A DNA stretch of 64,000 bases from Doryteuthis pealeii (taxonomy: Eukaryota > Mollusca > Cephalopoda > Myopsida > Loliginidae), in contig CM042141.1 of NCBI GenBank assembly GCA_023376005.1, positions 98,975,597 through 99,039,596 on the forward strand, given 5' to 3'. Positions 11,813-20,609 of this stretch are shown here, one piece after another. The notes beneath the pieces are model-generated. The model searched no databases and was not told where the DNA came from. It was given only the letters and a program-made list of their open reading frames with translations. A program made the position numbers and the translations under genes. Each line of letters starts with the position of its first letter. The stretch's first letter is position 1.

Positions 11813-12689
11813 TAAGAAAATAACAGATTCAGAAAAATCTGACAAAAGGTGAAACAATATGTAAGGAAAATGAATAACAACACAAACATTTAATGCAATT
11901 AATATTTTGTCTCTGTTAGTTTCCAAAAGTCACAGGAGCTGTGCTGTTTTCTGACTTTGTAGGCATGCCCACATGTGATAGACACATGGAAATCAAAAAG
12001 GTGCTATGTGTATGTATTTATGTACGTATTCTTAAAGAATAAAACTACTGTTGATATTGTTTCTCTCATTCCAGGAACAGTTTATCCAGTTATGGAAGAC
12101 ACTGTACGACATGTTTTCCAACCACCCAGATGAACAGCATCTTTATCATTCCATTGCCAATGTCGGAACCCTGCTACTGGAGATCGGAGAAGTGGGTAAA
12201 AAGTTCTACTTAAAAGGTGTCGACACTGATGATGGCTTGTCAGAATCGGACGAAACACCGAGTGAAAACAGCTCTGGCGTAGACAACAACAACAAAGCCA
12301 ACATGTCAACATCAGTCGCAACCTCGGATTCGGTGTCAACAATTAACTCTGAACTGACCGTGGATAACGGAAAAGAAGATGAGAAATCTGTGGATAGTGC
12401 CGTTGTGAATGATAACACCATCTCGGTAGACAGCAGCAACGGAGGTGAAGAAAAATCGGATGATAACTCGCAGAGGCCTCGACACATTTCCGAAACTAGC
12501 GACTCATCGAGCAAACCCGACACCGACTGGCTGATTACATTCGAACAATTCCTAGCTTCTATGCTCACCGAACCTCCCGTTGTGAAATACTTTGAGCAGA
12601 TGGTTAACGTGAGTCCTCTGGTACAGGCTCTGCGGAATCGGCGGTTAGCACGGCATACCAGTATAGCACCTTCTCAGACGCAGAAATAA
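3231..12689 (+). CDS. TBC1D9: TBC1D9/TBC1D8-family Rab GAP, C-terminal part (4 exons)
   Basis: Exons 3231-3310, 5964-6215, 9469-9566 and 12075-12689 have AG acceptors and GT donors. Their phases fit (1 leading base, then 348 codons including the stop), giving 347 residues that end at TAA 12687-12689. Family members are Rab GTPase-activating proteins with two GRAM domains, a TBC catalytic domain and an EF-hand region; those parts are not in the window. Recognition rests on two blocks typical of the family tail: EQFIQLWKTLYDMFS...LYHSIANVGTLLLEIGEVGKKF at about residues 144-189, and DWLITFEQFLASMLTEPPVVKYFE at about 297-320. Between them is a roughly 100-residue Ser/Asp/Glu/Asn-rich linker, and the second exon is also acidic and Ser-rich. 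No exon was found in 1-3230, so the preceding exon lies outside. The invertebrate gene may be the single ancestor of TBC1D8/9/9B, so the exact paralogue is uncertain. Confidence 0.85.
3369..3401. repeat. (TA)n microsatellite
   Basis: About 16 TA units within the first intron downstream of exon a. Confidence 0.9.
3651..3936 (+). mobile_element. SINE-B copy
   Basis: The tRNA-like head has a box A-like tgtggtgtaatggttagag and a box B-like agttcaaatcc. The body continues cttgggaaaggtatgcatcc and gtaaccagtctaggagaagg, ending gagaggttggtaaata. It is flanked on both sides by ~65-bp direct copies of the mariner terminus (3577-3643, 3942-4008). Confidence 0.75.
4934..5425 (+). mobile_element. Two SINE-B units with a shared target duplication
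   Basis: Two successive SINE-B bodies (about 4960-5160 and 5165-5425) interrupt the mariner coding remnant. AGAGTACAATAA at 4922-4933 and again at 5426-5437 is a 12-bp target duplication around the pair. The pair therefore most likely inserted as a dimer, or the second unit arose by later duplication. Confidence 0.75.
5964..6215 (+). CDS. TBC1D9: TBC1D9-like exon b (acidic, Ser-rich)
   Basis: The acceptor cactccag ends at 5963 after a long pyrimidine tract, and the donor is gttttc from 6216. It encodes about 83 residues rich in Ser, Asp, Glu and Leu (for example LELPSAYSEELSLSDDNP and LEKDLRERLKLESISSND). No domain is recognised; it is likely a disordered, phosphorylatable linker. Exon phase is 1-to-1. 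The open frame extends upstream to an ATG at 5849, but only through T-rich intron sequence. Confidence 0.8.
6345..6600. repeat. GT/GTAT/GATA simple-repeat block
   Basis: (TG)n near 6365-6380 is followed by repeats of gtatgtatagatagatacat with tgtgtgc spacers to about 6560. The long open frames here on the - strand translate only this repeat. Confidence 0.85.
7012..7221 (+). mobile_element. SINE-B copy
   Basis: Head gtggcataattagagtcgca, box B gagttcaaatcctag, body cttgggaaaggtatgaatcc and aaccagtctaggagaaggaa. The 3' tail is truncated. Confidence 0.7.
7440..7785 (+). repeat. ~340-bp dispersed repeat, inverted copy at 34600-34935
   Basis: gttatcatcttgcaacacct, aaacggaatggaccattccg-type sequence and gctaatctgtttcaatcaaa recur in reverse at 34.6-34.9 kb; part also occurs near 28.30-28.41 kb. 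It probably belongs to a transposon whose terminus gactcaccctag is seen at 28.43 kb. No intact frame. Confidence 0.55.
8035..8190 (+). repeat. LINE-tail family fragment
   Basis: gtgtgaagtaccccttcatc, tccactctgacccggagtgg and aggatcccacc match the 61.5-kb copy in the same direction. Non-coding. Confidence 0.6.
8225..8738 (+). pseudogene. RTE-clade LINE, C-terminal end of reverse transcriptase protein, with (ATG)n tail
   Basis: The open frame encodes the post-RT C-terminal region of RTE-type elements: SNISSTESNVNAHIRKAW, KRQFFQAVVISVLLYGCTTW, LDGSCTRMLCAVLNKSWKYH and GHCWRSKDELISDVLLWKP. The palm-domain FxDD motif is absent, so the copy is 5'-truncated and dead. It ends in (ATG)n at 8714-8736, the short microsatellite tail typical of RTE elements. 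It lies in the intron between exons b and c. Confidence 0.8.
9160..9197. repeat. (TA)n microsatellite
   Basis: About 18 TA units. A second tract with gtgtata flanks is at 9374-9416. Confidence 0.9.
9469..9566 (+). CDS. TBC1D9: TBC1D9-like exon c
   Basis: Acceptor attttcag ends at 9468 and donor gtaagc starts at 9567. The exon encodes SMSFSGLHQRSVLDIIRQDS and then KAEFKNVPRLNQ, joining in phase 0 to EQFIQLW of the last exon. This is the start of the conserved family tail. Confidence 0.85.
9567..11330. other. AT-rich intron with a dispersed repeat
   Basis: Intron sequence with TA and T/A tracts (9766-9790, 10360-10385). The segment 10662-10770 (ttcattttttcagatttcat, aaaaaatatttcccctaata) is repeated at 51012-51130. 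agggacctccaatttgacgt occurs at about 10620 and again, slightly changed, at 10830. No exon or RNA gene was seen. Confidence 0.5.
11440..11725 (+). pseudogene. LINE fragment with paired zinc-knuckle-like fingers
   Basis: The 76-codon frame at 11493-11723 has two C-x2-C...GL...H-type units: CAICNKVCKSTSGLKHQ and CHICIKLCGSAAGLMSHLRA. Such fingers are found at the C-terminus of several LINE open frames, and the surrounding AT-rich DNA looks like intron. Interpreted as a LINE remnant rather than a host zinc-finger gene. Confidence 0.5.
11758..11809. repeat. (TA)n microsatellite, about 26 units
   Basis: Uninterrupted TA run 3' of the LINE fragment. Confidence 0.95.
12075..12689 (+). CDS. TBC1D9: TBC1D9-like terminal exon
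   Basis: Acceptor cattccag ends at 12074; the frame is open for 204 codons to TAA at 12687-12689. The first 45 residues and residues about 150-180 of the exon match the conserved tail of the TBC1D9 family. The middle is a low-complexity Ser/Asp/Asn/Glu linker. The exon is clearly richer in G+C and in CpG (many tcgg, acgg, acga steps) than the flanking introns. Open frames on the opposite strand at 12082-12342 and 12206-12568 are shadows of this exon. Confidence 0.9.
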   Translation, partial: EQFIQLWKTLYDMFSNHPDEQHLYHSIANVGTLLLEIGEVGKKFYLKGVDTDDGLSESDETPSENSSGVDNNNKANMSTSVATSDSVSTINSELTVDNGKEDEKSVDSAVVNDNTISVDSSNGGEEKSDDNSQRPRHISETSDSSSKPDTDWLITFEQFLASMLTEPPVVKYFEQMVNVSPLVQALRNRRLARHTSIAPSQTQK

Positions 12690-13906
12690 AACTCTTCTCT
12701 TTTCTCTCTTATAAATGAAATATTCACAACTGGCATAAAATATTGCCCCATCTGACTTCCACGGCTGATGCTACGAATTATCATTTTTTGTTTATCCACA
12801 ATAAAATTTAAAAAGAAAATCATATTTTTATGGGTGATATTAAAACTAGTACGCCATTTATCATTATGACTGTTTTTCATAATGAAGAGAACACAAAAAA
12901 ACTAACCAATATATAACGAAAGCCAATATGATTTACTGTAAAGAGTATATGGTTCATGCTTGCTTTCTTTTTAATAGACTAAGAATTTAAAAGTTGTAAA
13001 TAGAAAAACAAAAAAAGAAGGAAAAAAAATGCTGTATCATGATAGTTTTAGGCAATGATTGTGCTATTACAAAAGAACTAGTGGATAGTTATATGCTGAC
13101 AACAAAAAACATTTCTATTCAGTTTTTCTTTTTTGTAAATGAAAATTGTTCACATTGGTGAGTTGCCTCAATATTTGGCCAAAATTAATATTGGTCTGTT
13201 AAAAAAACAAAAACAAAAACACCTAAGCTTACTTTTTTTCTTTTCTTTCCTTTCCTTTTTCTTTGACTGAAGTTTCAAGGCGTTTTGGACAGAACCAAAT
13301 ATGATTCTACATAAATTCATCATCTGATAAATTTATCACCTGTAAATTCATTGTATCAGATTAATTGTTCTTATAATATAGGGTTTCCTTAATCCTAACC
13401 AATCCTTTAGGTCTTTTTTTTTTAAATCAAATTCTTAAAAGCAATTATTAAATTCTGAATTTAGCCACAAATAATTTACTTGTGATGAATTTACCATACA
13501 ATGAATTTACTGAATTCGACCAAATATTTTCTAAATGCTCTGCTTAAAATCAGTGAATGAATATTTCAACTGAAGTTGGAATAATGTTATGACTTGTGCA
13601 AAATTGAAAAAGAATGTTACAATTTTAAGGATTATTTCTATTTGACTTTGGACGAGGAATCTCCTTTTTATCTTTGTTTTATTTTTGCCTTGGAACTTTA
13701 GAATAATCATTATTATTATTTGCAATTGCCAAACTGATATTCTATCTCAAACTGCTTGATATTAAATGTTTTAATCAAAGATGAAGAAATCAATGATTTA
13801 TATAAATGTACAGGATAAATGACAATCATATCATTGTCACTTAAAATGTGATACACTGTATGTCCTACACATACATTGTATGTCTTACACACACCTGATC
13901 AATAAA
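12690..13906 (+). other. Probable 3' UTR of the TBC1D9-like gene
   Basis: This is non-coding AT-rich sequence directly after the stop codon, without a recognisable transposon. Candidate poly(A) signals AATAAA are at 12800-12805 and 13901-13906; the second is followed by T-rich sequence. Which is used cannot be told from sequence alone. Confidence 0.5.
13901..13906 (+). promoter_or_regulatory. Candidate poly(A) signal AATAAA (TBC1D9-like gene)
   Basis: AATAAA lies in the sequence gatcaataaacaataatt, about 1.2 kb after the stop. An alternative signal is at 12800-12805. Confidence 0.4.
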
Positions 13907-13973
13907 CAATAATTCTTATGATTTATTCTTAGAAAAAACATTTTTTTATCACCATTTTCAAAAAATTATATGA

Positions 13974-13976
<3 letters not shown>

Positions 13977-14010
<34 letters not shown>

Positions 14011-14031
14011 CTCTTTTTCAAAGAACTTTTA

Positions 14032-14076
<45 letters not shown>
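13977..14076. repeat. Poly-T tract and (TA)n tract
   Basis: About 33 T at 13978-14010, then TA repeat at 14036-14076, just after the candidate 3' end of the TBC1D9-like gene. Confidence 0.9.
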
Positions 14077-14078
<2 letters not shown>

Positions 14079-14324
14079 CATTTCTGTTTCACCAATTCTT
14101 AAAGGTGCCAATTAACAGTTAATTTCACATCTAGGAACATTGTTTTTCTTTTTTTTTCTTTTTTTTATCAGTACAAATTAGATGACAAAATATCTTATAG
14201 TTGAATTCTGATATTTTCTGTTTTTCAAATTAAATTTATTTTTCAAAATGATTGCACAATTTTCTTTAGTATTTTATAAATTAGAAAAAAGAACAGGTTC
14301 TAAATCTTTTATAAAAATATTACT

Positions 14325-14570
14325 ACCTCTGTTTCATAACAGTTGTGACATTCATATATAAGTTTAATACATTAAATGTAACAACTATTATGGGACAGGT
14401 AGTAAATACTAAAATAATATATATATAAGTTTTACATATCAAATGTAACAACTATTATGGGGCAGATAGTGAATATTAAAAATAAGTGTCCTATAATAAT
14501 TGTTACATGTATACATATATTTCATATATTAAATGTAACAATAATTTTGGGACATTTATGTAAACTGCTA
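14325..14570. repeat. Cluster of short MITE-like repeats
   Basis: aatgtaacaactattatggg occurs at about 14374 and 14445, a variant (aatgtaacaataattttggg) near 14532, and the inverse (cctataataattgttacat) near 14490. Copies differ by indels. They look like ends of a small TIR element inserted repeatedly. Confidence 0.5.
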
Positions 14571-15184
14571 AATCTTGTACTGATGCTCTATCATCAGAAT
14601 TGTTTATTTTATTGTTTTAAAATCTAAAATAAATTTTATCAAAATTGTTATTCTGCCAAGTAATTACAAAATTTAGATTTTTTTTTTCCTTTAGGGTTGG
14701 GTGGGACTGCTGTTCATTTTATCATTTTTCTTTCTTTTTTAAAAAATATTTCTTTTCTTAATCATTCAAATTTGAATATTTTTATAACAATTTGGTTAAG
14801 ACACAACTACATAGACTTTCTATCTCTAAACTGTGCAAATATCAAGAAATGCAGACTCCTTCAACTTTGTAGACTTTATAGATGCAAGGCTACTTCACGC
14901 TATAATGATAATTATTATAATATTAAAATTGGCTTTAAAGTATGCAGAAGAGTTTTGGAGACCTGCTGTCACTCAGATTCCAGTGAAAGACCACCAGCTA
15001 ACGTTGGTGTGAAAAACTCACAAGGGTAATATAATAATAAATGTTTTTAATTCATATTTTGTAGATTTTTTCCAATGTTAAAAACATATGCACAAATTAT
15101 AAATACATTTTGTTCATTCAAAATCAATCCACCTTATTAATTTTTTATTTGAATAATTAGATGAATAATAAAAAATAAAAAAAC
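14571..15184. other. Intergenic sequence, nothing recognised
   Basis: AT-rich. An open frame at 14697-15029 has no recognisable domain and no promoter or splice context; it was not accepted as a gene. Confidence 0.35.
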
Positions 15185-16100
15185 TACCATATATACTTGC
15201 GGATAGGTTGCACTCTAATTTGTAGTTGTCAAAGTTGGTATTTGTGTAAAATAATTAGGGATCTCAATTAATTATTTTAGTAATTTGTTATTTATAATTT
15301 AGGGTTTAGAATTTTTTTTTTAAATGTTAGAGAAATAATTTTTGGAATGAAAACAATCTGAGAGTCAAAGTCATTAATCAGCTGATAAAAGAATCAGCTG
15401 ATATTTTAAGTTCTATGCTGATGTGGAATGAGCCAATTAAAAATCATTAGGATATTTAAAAACCACGTTCTGAGAGAGAAAAAAGAAAAGCGTCTGGACA
15501 AAAAAAAGACAATACAACAAGCTGCGATGAGCAACAGTCATCTGGTCTTTCTTTCTTTCTCTCTCACATCTGACAGATGAGTAAAGTGATTTGCGTTTGA
15601 TTCTTTTTAATGCTGGTTACTACAGGTATCGAGAAAGGACATACTAAGGGAAAACACTACAACCCCTAACATTTGCGGTTGACCCATAGATAGGTACACA
15701 ACCTATTCTAACTTAACTTATCAGATATTCACCTTTGTTTCAAGACTTTGCTTACATATTAGATCTAGACCATTTTGCCATAGACTCTGATGCATAATGC
15801 AAAACCTATAGAAATAAGAGTTGCGTTTCTTAGTACTATAATCATAAATGAACCTGGGAAAAAAAAAAAATGTAACAGTCAAATCCACAATAAAAAATTT
15901 AATTATCTACTCAACAGTTACAAACAGTATAGAAGACTTTAGAAAAAATGTTTAATTATTTAGGCATAGGCATATTTAAGGCCATCAGGACTTAATCGTC
16001 GCAACTTAATGACAAATTAAAGTGTTTTACATTTATGTCGAATTTTGGCAGAATTTTTTTTTTTTTTTTAAGTGTGACCTATCCGTAAGTATAAAAGGTA
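15185..16100. mobile_element. DNA transposon remnant with ~24-bp TIRs (916 bp)
   Basis: TACCATATATACTTGCGGAT at 15185 is an inverted match of ATCCGTAAGTATAAAAGGTA ending at 16100. The interior has no transposase frame, so it is non-autonomous. The termini resemble those of pogo-like/Tc1 elements in general form; the superfamily is uncertain. Confidence 0.65.
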
Positions 16101-16142
16101 TTACAAGTGTCCCCCACCCTGCAATAAAGTTTTGTCCGTAGT

Positions 16143-16252
16143 TATTTACTAAACTTTGCTTTGTTGTGGCACAAAGCCAGGTGTATGGAGGCAGCCAGCA
16201 AGACTTGAACTCTCTGATAATGGTTTGCTAACCATTACACCACATGAAGCAG
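16143..16252 (-). mobile_element. SINE-C head (antisense)
   Basis: tggtttgctaaccattacac is the inverse of the box A region (gtgtaatggttagcaaacca), and agacttgaactctct covers the box B region. Its layout matches the tandem copies at 59979-60485. Confidence 0.6.
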
Positions 16253-17330
16253 CGACCAAGTTTTGTCTGTAGTCATTCTTTAAATATTTGTCCACCCCTA
16301 TTTTATTGTTTTGTTTTTATAACTCGGCTTTTTATTATTTTTTTTGTATTTCTGTAACAAAACATTTAAAGTTCAATAAACTGCAGAAAAATGTATAAAA
16401 TAAAAGTATTGTAAACCAAATTAATTTTTCTTTTAATCTTAAAGAAATTAATTTTATCATATCAACATACATTTTGTCCCATATTAAAAAAAAAAGAAGA
16501 AATATTAGATATGTTACAATCATAGGATTTTTTTTAAAAAGTAATTACACCTCCACCCTAATTTAAAACAATTTCATATTATCCTGTTCTTGCCTGACTT
16601 CCCTTTATGTTATTTATTTTATTTTATTTAATTAAATGATATTGTGCTCCCTATTAGAAAAACTACAGCTTTTCCCTCTTACTACAAAAAAGAATAATTG
16701 ATTTTTTTTAATACTATTATATAACAAGCAAAATGTACAATGATATAAAATATCCAATGTGTGTTAGTTGAAACCTATTTTTTATTGGTTATAAATATAT
16801 TATGAAAACTATATATCCGATTTTCTAAAGATCAAAAAAGAAGAAAAGAATTTATATAAACCAGTGAATATTGGCTGTATTTACAAAAGTTTAGTTTTCT
16901 GAAGTTGAATATTAATTTTTTTTTTTTTTTTTTTTTTTAAAGCACTTATAAGAAGAATCTGCTATGATCTTGAATAAAAGTATCTAATTGTTTAAATCAC
17001 ATGTCAAATTTGGACCAATTAAAATTGCTATTTTTTATGTTTTATTCAATAATAAAAGCAATGAAAAGGGTTAAATGTTTTCTTGAAAATTCCTCCTGAT
17101 TTTCATCCATCAATTTTTACATTCTCAAATTAACACACAATTTCATCTGTCACCTTTTCATTAGATTCACTAACAATCAAATTAGGTAACTATTATTCAT
17201 TAAACAAGCAAGAATATACGCCCTCTGGGCATATAAGTATTTAAATATATTAAATAAGAATGCATATAAAAAGATTACACTTATTTTAATTCTATTTTAA
17301 TTTGTTTTCTATATAAAATCATTGATAGGA
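16253..17330. other. Intergenic AT-rich sequence
   Basis: No gene. A weak Helitron-like end (aatatacgccctctgggcat) lies near 17213-17236. Poly-T at 16918-16938. Confidence 0.35.
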
Positions 17331-17860
17331 TTTGATTTTTAATTTGTTGGAGAATAAAACAATAATGTTGGCATCTTTCCATCTTCCGTGGGTTGATAAG
17401 GGGAATGTGCTGTTACCCAGGCAGCAGATCCCCCCTCTCCACACTGCTATTGTGGTCCAAAGGAAAGGTAAGAAACCAATGCAGTGTTGCTGTGTAGTGC
17501 TGAAGTTCAGCATTACTCCACCTTAGGAACTTCAGCTCCGGATTTGTTTTTGTGGTTTACTCCCCTAGCCTATAACTGGGATCATGTAAAGCCACTAGGT
17601 AGCGGTAGTTTTACAACAGACTTTACCTTGTCCTAGGGTGACGACCAGGGCCAAGGAGACGCATCTAATCAATTTGGGGGTTTGTGTAGTCAGTACCCCA
17701 ATCTTACTGCTATCAATGTGGCTAGCTGCTGGCTCCCCTAGAGCTCATCCACCTCTTTGTCAGTTCCTTTCTTTTTTTTTTTTTCTTTTTTGTGTGATGC
17801 TGGTGTTTACTCAACCCCCTCACCAGACAGCGGAGACATACCTGTTGAGAGTGCCAGTTT
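17331..17860. other. Unclassified G+C-richer repeat-like block
   Basis: Contains ggcagcagatccc and ctcaccagacagcggagac; the phrase ctcaccaga also appears in the LINE fragment near 11455. Short open frames on both strands (17319-17513, 17332-17526) overlap and show no domain. Possibly an old retroelement. Confidence 0.3.
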
Positions 17861-18186
17861 AGTTGCTTGTTAAATATCTAAGTTTTAATTTAGTAAAAGT
17901 CCACAAGTCAGCTATCGGCATCAGAGAGGTTTTTTTTTTTTTTGTGGAGGGGGTGGCTAGTAGCACTTGGTTAATACGAATAGTACAGTATACTTTTCAT
18001 ATCACAGCAAATACAGTAATTATTAAGTGTATAACAGGCACCTTTACCTTTTGAACTACAAAATTCTGGAAAAAAGAATTCTTGTCTATGTATACACTGA
18101 CTTTTTATAATTTTTAGCAGTGAAATTTGACCAACATTTGTTCATTCCGTCTAAAAATAAGAATTTATATAGTTTACATTAGGTAT

Positions 18187-18443
18187 ATGGGCCGGGTTAG
18201 CTCAGTCGGTAGAGCATTCGGCTAGAAACCACAAGGTTCCTAGTTTGATGCCGGTCCTCGCCAACTCAGCGTATGAGTAGCACAGGATCTGTGCGGTAAA
18301 GTAAGGAGCTGATGGTAGGTGTGGTGCTCCACCTCAGATGCTAAAACAATCTCCTTGGTCTAGCGCTATTGAAAAGGGGATAGACTCCCTCGCTGACTGG
18401 CTGTTACCGACTTTAGGCCGCCCCGTTGACTTTACTTTACTTT
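18187..18443 (+). mobile_element. SINE-A, best copy, with 14-bp target duplication
   Basis: The tRNA-like head has box A gttagctcagtcggtagagc and box B-like ggttcctagtttgatgcc. The body is conserved (taggtgtggtgctccacctc, aaaaggggatagactccctc) and the end is cgttgactttactttac. TTTACATTAGGTAT at 18173-18186 and 18444-18457 is the target duplication. The head lacks acceptor-stem pairing and carries a 3' extension, so it is not a tRNA gene. Confidence 0.9.
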
Positions 18444-18538
18444 TTTACATTAGGTATTAAAGCACAAAATTTACACAGTATTTAGAGATTAAGTAAACAA
18501 ACAAATGTGTTTATTTTTATATGGCTTTAAGCCAACAA

Positions 18539-18883
18539 TTTTTGGAGGATATGTGCTTAATTGAAGTCATACCTAATTTTGAAAATTAATAATTAATGAA
18601 TTTTAGGCGGGCATATATGTTCAAAAGTAAGGCTAAACAAATCGAGAAAATGTCAATCCCTGAATGTACATTTCAACCTATTAGGTCTCATCAGCAAGGT
18701 TGTAGACATGGGAGACTTGCTGATGAGACCTAATAGGTTGAAATGTACATTCAGGGATTGACATTTTCTCGATTTGTTTAGCCTTACATTTGAACATATA
18801 TGCCCGCCTAAAATTCATTAATTATTAACTAATTAATTTTCAAAATTAGGTATGACTTCAATTAAGCACATATCCTCCAAAAA
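18539..18883. repeat. 345-bp near-perfect palindrome
   Basis: Left arm 18539-18698, loop 18699-18715, right arm 18716-18883. Outer end tttttggaggatatgtgctt; inner end taggtctcatcagcaag. Arms of ~160 bp match almost base for base. The same arm sequences flank a tRNA-Asp-like head at 59209-59607. Confidence 0.9.
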
Positions 18884-19124
18884 CAGTATTTATAGTAAAT
18901 ACACAGACCTGTTCACACAAAAATGCAACAAGCTTACATCAAAATTAAGCTCACATTAAAACAAACAAAATTATAAAGAAACACACATTCCAGTAGATAT
19001 TTCTCTGTAACAGCATAAAACCCGTTAGTTTTGTCTGTAGATATAACTTTCACTCATCCCGTCCTGAATATGGTGAGACATGGGGTCAAGAAAAAAAGGG
19101 TAATTATATAGTTCTTGTGTATAA

Positions 19125-19659
19125 TAAGAGGTATGTCAGAAATGTTCCAGGACTGGTGTCACAAAAAATTTATTTCAACTACAAGTTATCCCCTTCAAAG
19201 TAATCCCCCTGGAGTCTAATACACTTTCCCATCCTTCTCTGCCACGCTTGCATGAACTCCTGGAAGGATTCTTCCGGGATTCTCCGTAGCTCTGTTGTCA
19301 CTGCCTTTTTGATGTCGTGCACATCCTCAAAACGGTGTCCCTTGATGACCCCGTTGAGCTTGGGGAAAAGGAAAAAATCACATGGAGCCAAGTCGGGAGG
19401 TCGCTCCAACACAGTGATGTTCTTCTGGGCCAGGAATGCTCGGATACTCAGGGCAGTGTGGGCACGTGTGTTGTCATGGTGAAGCACCCACGAGTTGTCC
19501 TGCCACATCGCTCGCCTATTCTTGCGCACTGAACGAAGCAAGCGCCGCAATATCTCTTTGCAGACATGCTGGCTGATCGTCTGGCAAGAACTCGCAGTGG
19601 ACGATGCCCCTCAAATCAAAGAATGCGATCAACCTGGAACTTTTCTGACATACCTCGTA
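19125..19659 (-). mobile_element. Internally deleted mariner with TIRs
   Basis: Ends GAGGTATGTCAGAAATGTTC (19128 on) and GAACTTTTCTGACATACCTC (to 19656) are inverted repeats. The 535-bp element retains only the 3' half of a transposase on the - strand. Confidence 0.85.
19179..19640 (-). pseudogene. Mariner transposase, C-terminal catalytic fragment (frameshifted)
   Basis: The frame 19550-19179 contains LHHDNTRAHTALSIRAFLAQ and PPDLAPCDFFLFPKLNGVIK, the second and third acidic motifs of mariner transposases (DN...PDLAPCDFFLFP). The preceding bases (about 19640-19560) continue the protein in another frame (DLRGIVHCEFLP), showing a frameshift. The N-terminal DNA-binding domain and first Asp are missing. 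No longer able to act. Confidence 0.85.
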
Positions 19660-19677
19660 TACATCCCCTAACATTTG

Positions 19678-20235
19678 GGGTGAAAAATTGGTTGGTTGAT
19701 TGATTTTAACAGCATATCAACCCGTCTGGGGTTATGTCATGCCTAGCAGTTAGGAAGTAATATATATTGTGTATCTCTATTTACATTTTTATAGTAATTG
19801 GTTTTAACAATGTGTTAGCGTCATTGGGGATCATGTTGTATGGTATTGATTACATTCATGTCTATATTCTATGGTATAATTTTATTTCCTTCAAAAAAGA
19901 CAGAATGATTTCTATATTGACTTTTTCAAATAGATCTTTCATATTGTTTGCATTAAAATAATGGTTTCTGACGTGAGCAAAAAACCTGCATTCTGAGTAA
20001 GTGTTTAACAGTCAAAGGTGTTTGACATGTTTCACACTGTGGTTGTTGTTCTTGTTTGAGTATATAGGAGTGTGTTAGTCTTGTGTGATCAATGCGTAAT
20101 CGGGACACAATGACTTGTTCCTTTCTGGACTTCTTAAAGCTGGTCTCCAGCCTTCCAAAGTGGGTTTGATTAGAAGAGTTTTTTGTGGATGTTGTTATTC
20201 CAGCTTTGTTGCCATTTTGTATGAAGGAATCTATT
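19678..20235 (-). pseudogene. LINE 3' end (antisense), RNase-H-like/zinc C-terminus
   Basis: On the - strand the sequence near 20100-19990 reads DHTRLTHSYILKQEQQPQCE then TCQTPLTVKHLL, a CxxC/H-containing C-terminus known from jockey/I-type LINE proteins; the frame at 53.87 kb is its homologue. It runs into the characteristic 3' tail (accaaccaac, cggcatatcaaccc inverted) at 19680-19730. Stops and indels show it is dead. Confidence 0.65.
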
Positions 20236-20299
20236 ATTTTGGTTTCAAGTCAGTATATGGAATCTTGAACTTGTGAAAAATTGGGGAAAATAGTGAATT

Positions 20300-20330
20300 T
20301 TTTATTTATATATATATATATATATATATA
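20300..20330. repeat. (TA)n microsatellite
   Basis: TA run at about 20307-20330. Confidence 0.85.
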
Positions 20331-20439
20331 AATGCATGAATACCTTTGTTGGCTTTGTTTTTGAATACCATTTATCAGAAATAAATTATTTTGCCTCTTT
20401 GAGTCTGATTTCAAGTCAATGATGATTACATATCAGGTC

Positions 20440-20556
20440 TAGTTGATGCGATGCTTCCATCTCACTAATAGCTATGGGTAAATAGTAGACAGGCCTCTTT
20501 AACCTGTTAAAAAATTGACCTTGTGTTACATCCTGCCCATGCAGAGGGGTTGGGTA
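20440..20556 (+). mobile_element. SINE-B 3' fragment
   Basis: gctatgggtaaatagtag, aaaattgaccttgtgttaca and gcagaggggttgggtaaat match the tail of the 3.7- and 5.2-kb copies. The head is absent. Confidence 0.6.
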
Positions 20557-20609
20557 AATACATACTTCTAACCAAACCATCTCCCATAAGTTTTCATCAA
20601 TCATCTCTT

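Noticed and set aside
12206..12568. Antisense gene of 120 codons
   Set aside because: Shadow of the terminal exon of the TBC1D9-like gene; no splice or promoter support.
14697..15029. 110-codon gene
   Set aside because: No recognisable domain, AT-driven composition, no neighbouring exon signals.
17319..17526. Overlapping 64-codon genes on both strands
   Set aside because: Mutual shadows in a repeat-like block; no domain.
18187..18260. tRNA gene (gttagctcagtcggtagagc)
   Set aside because: Acceptor stem and T arm do not pair; the sequence continues into a shared SINE body with a target duplication. Same for 34121, 50594 and 59360.
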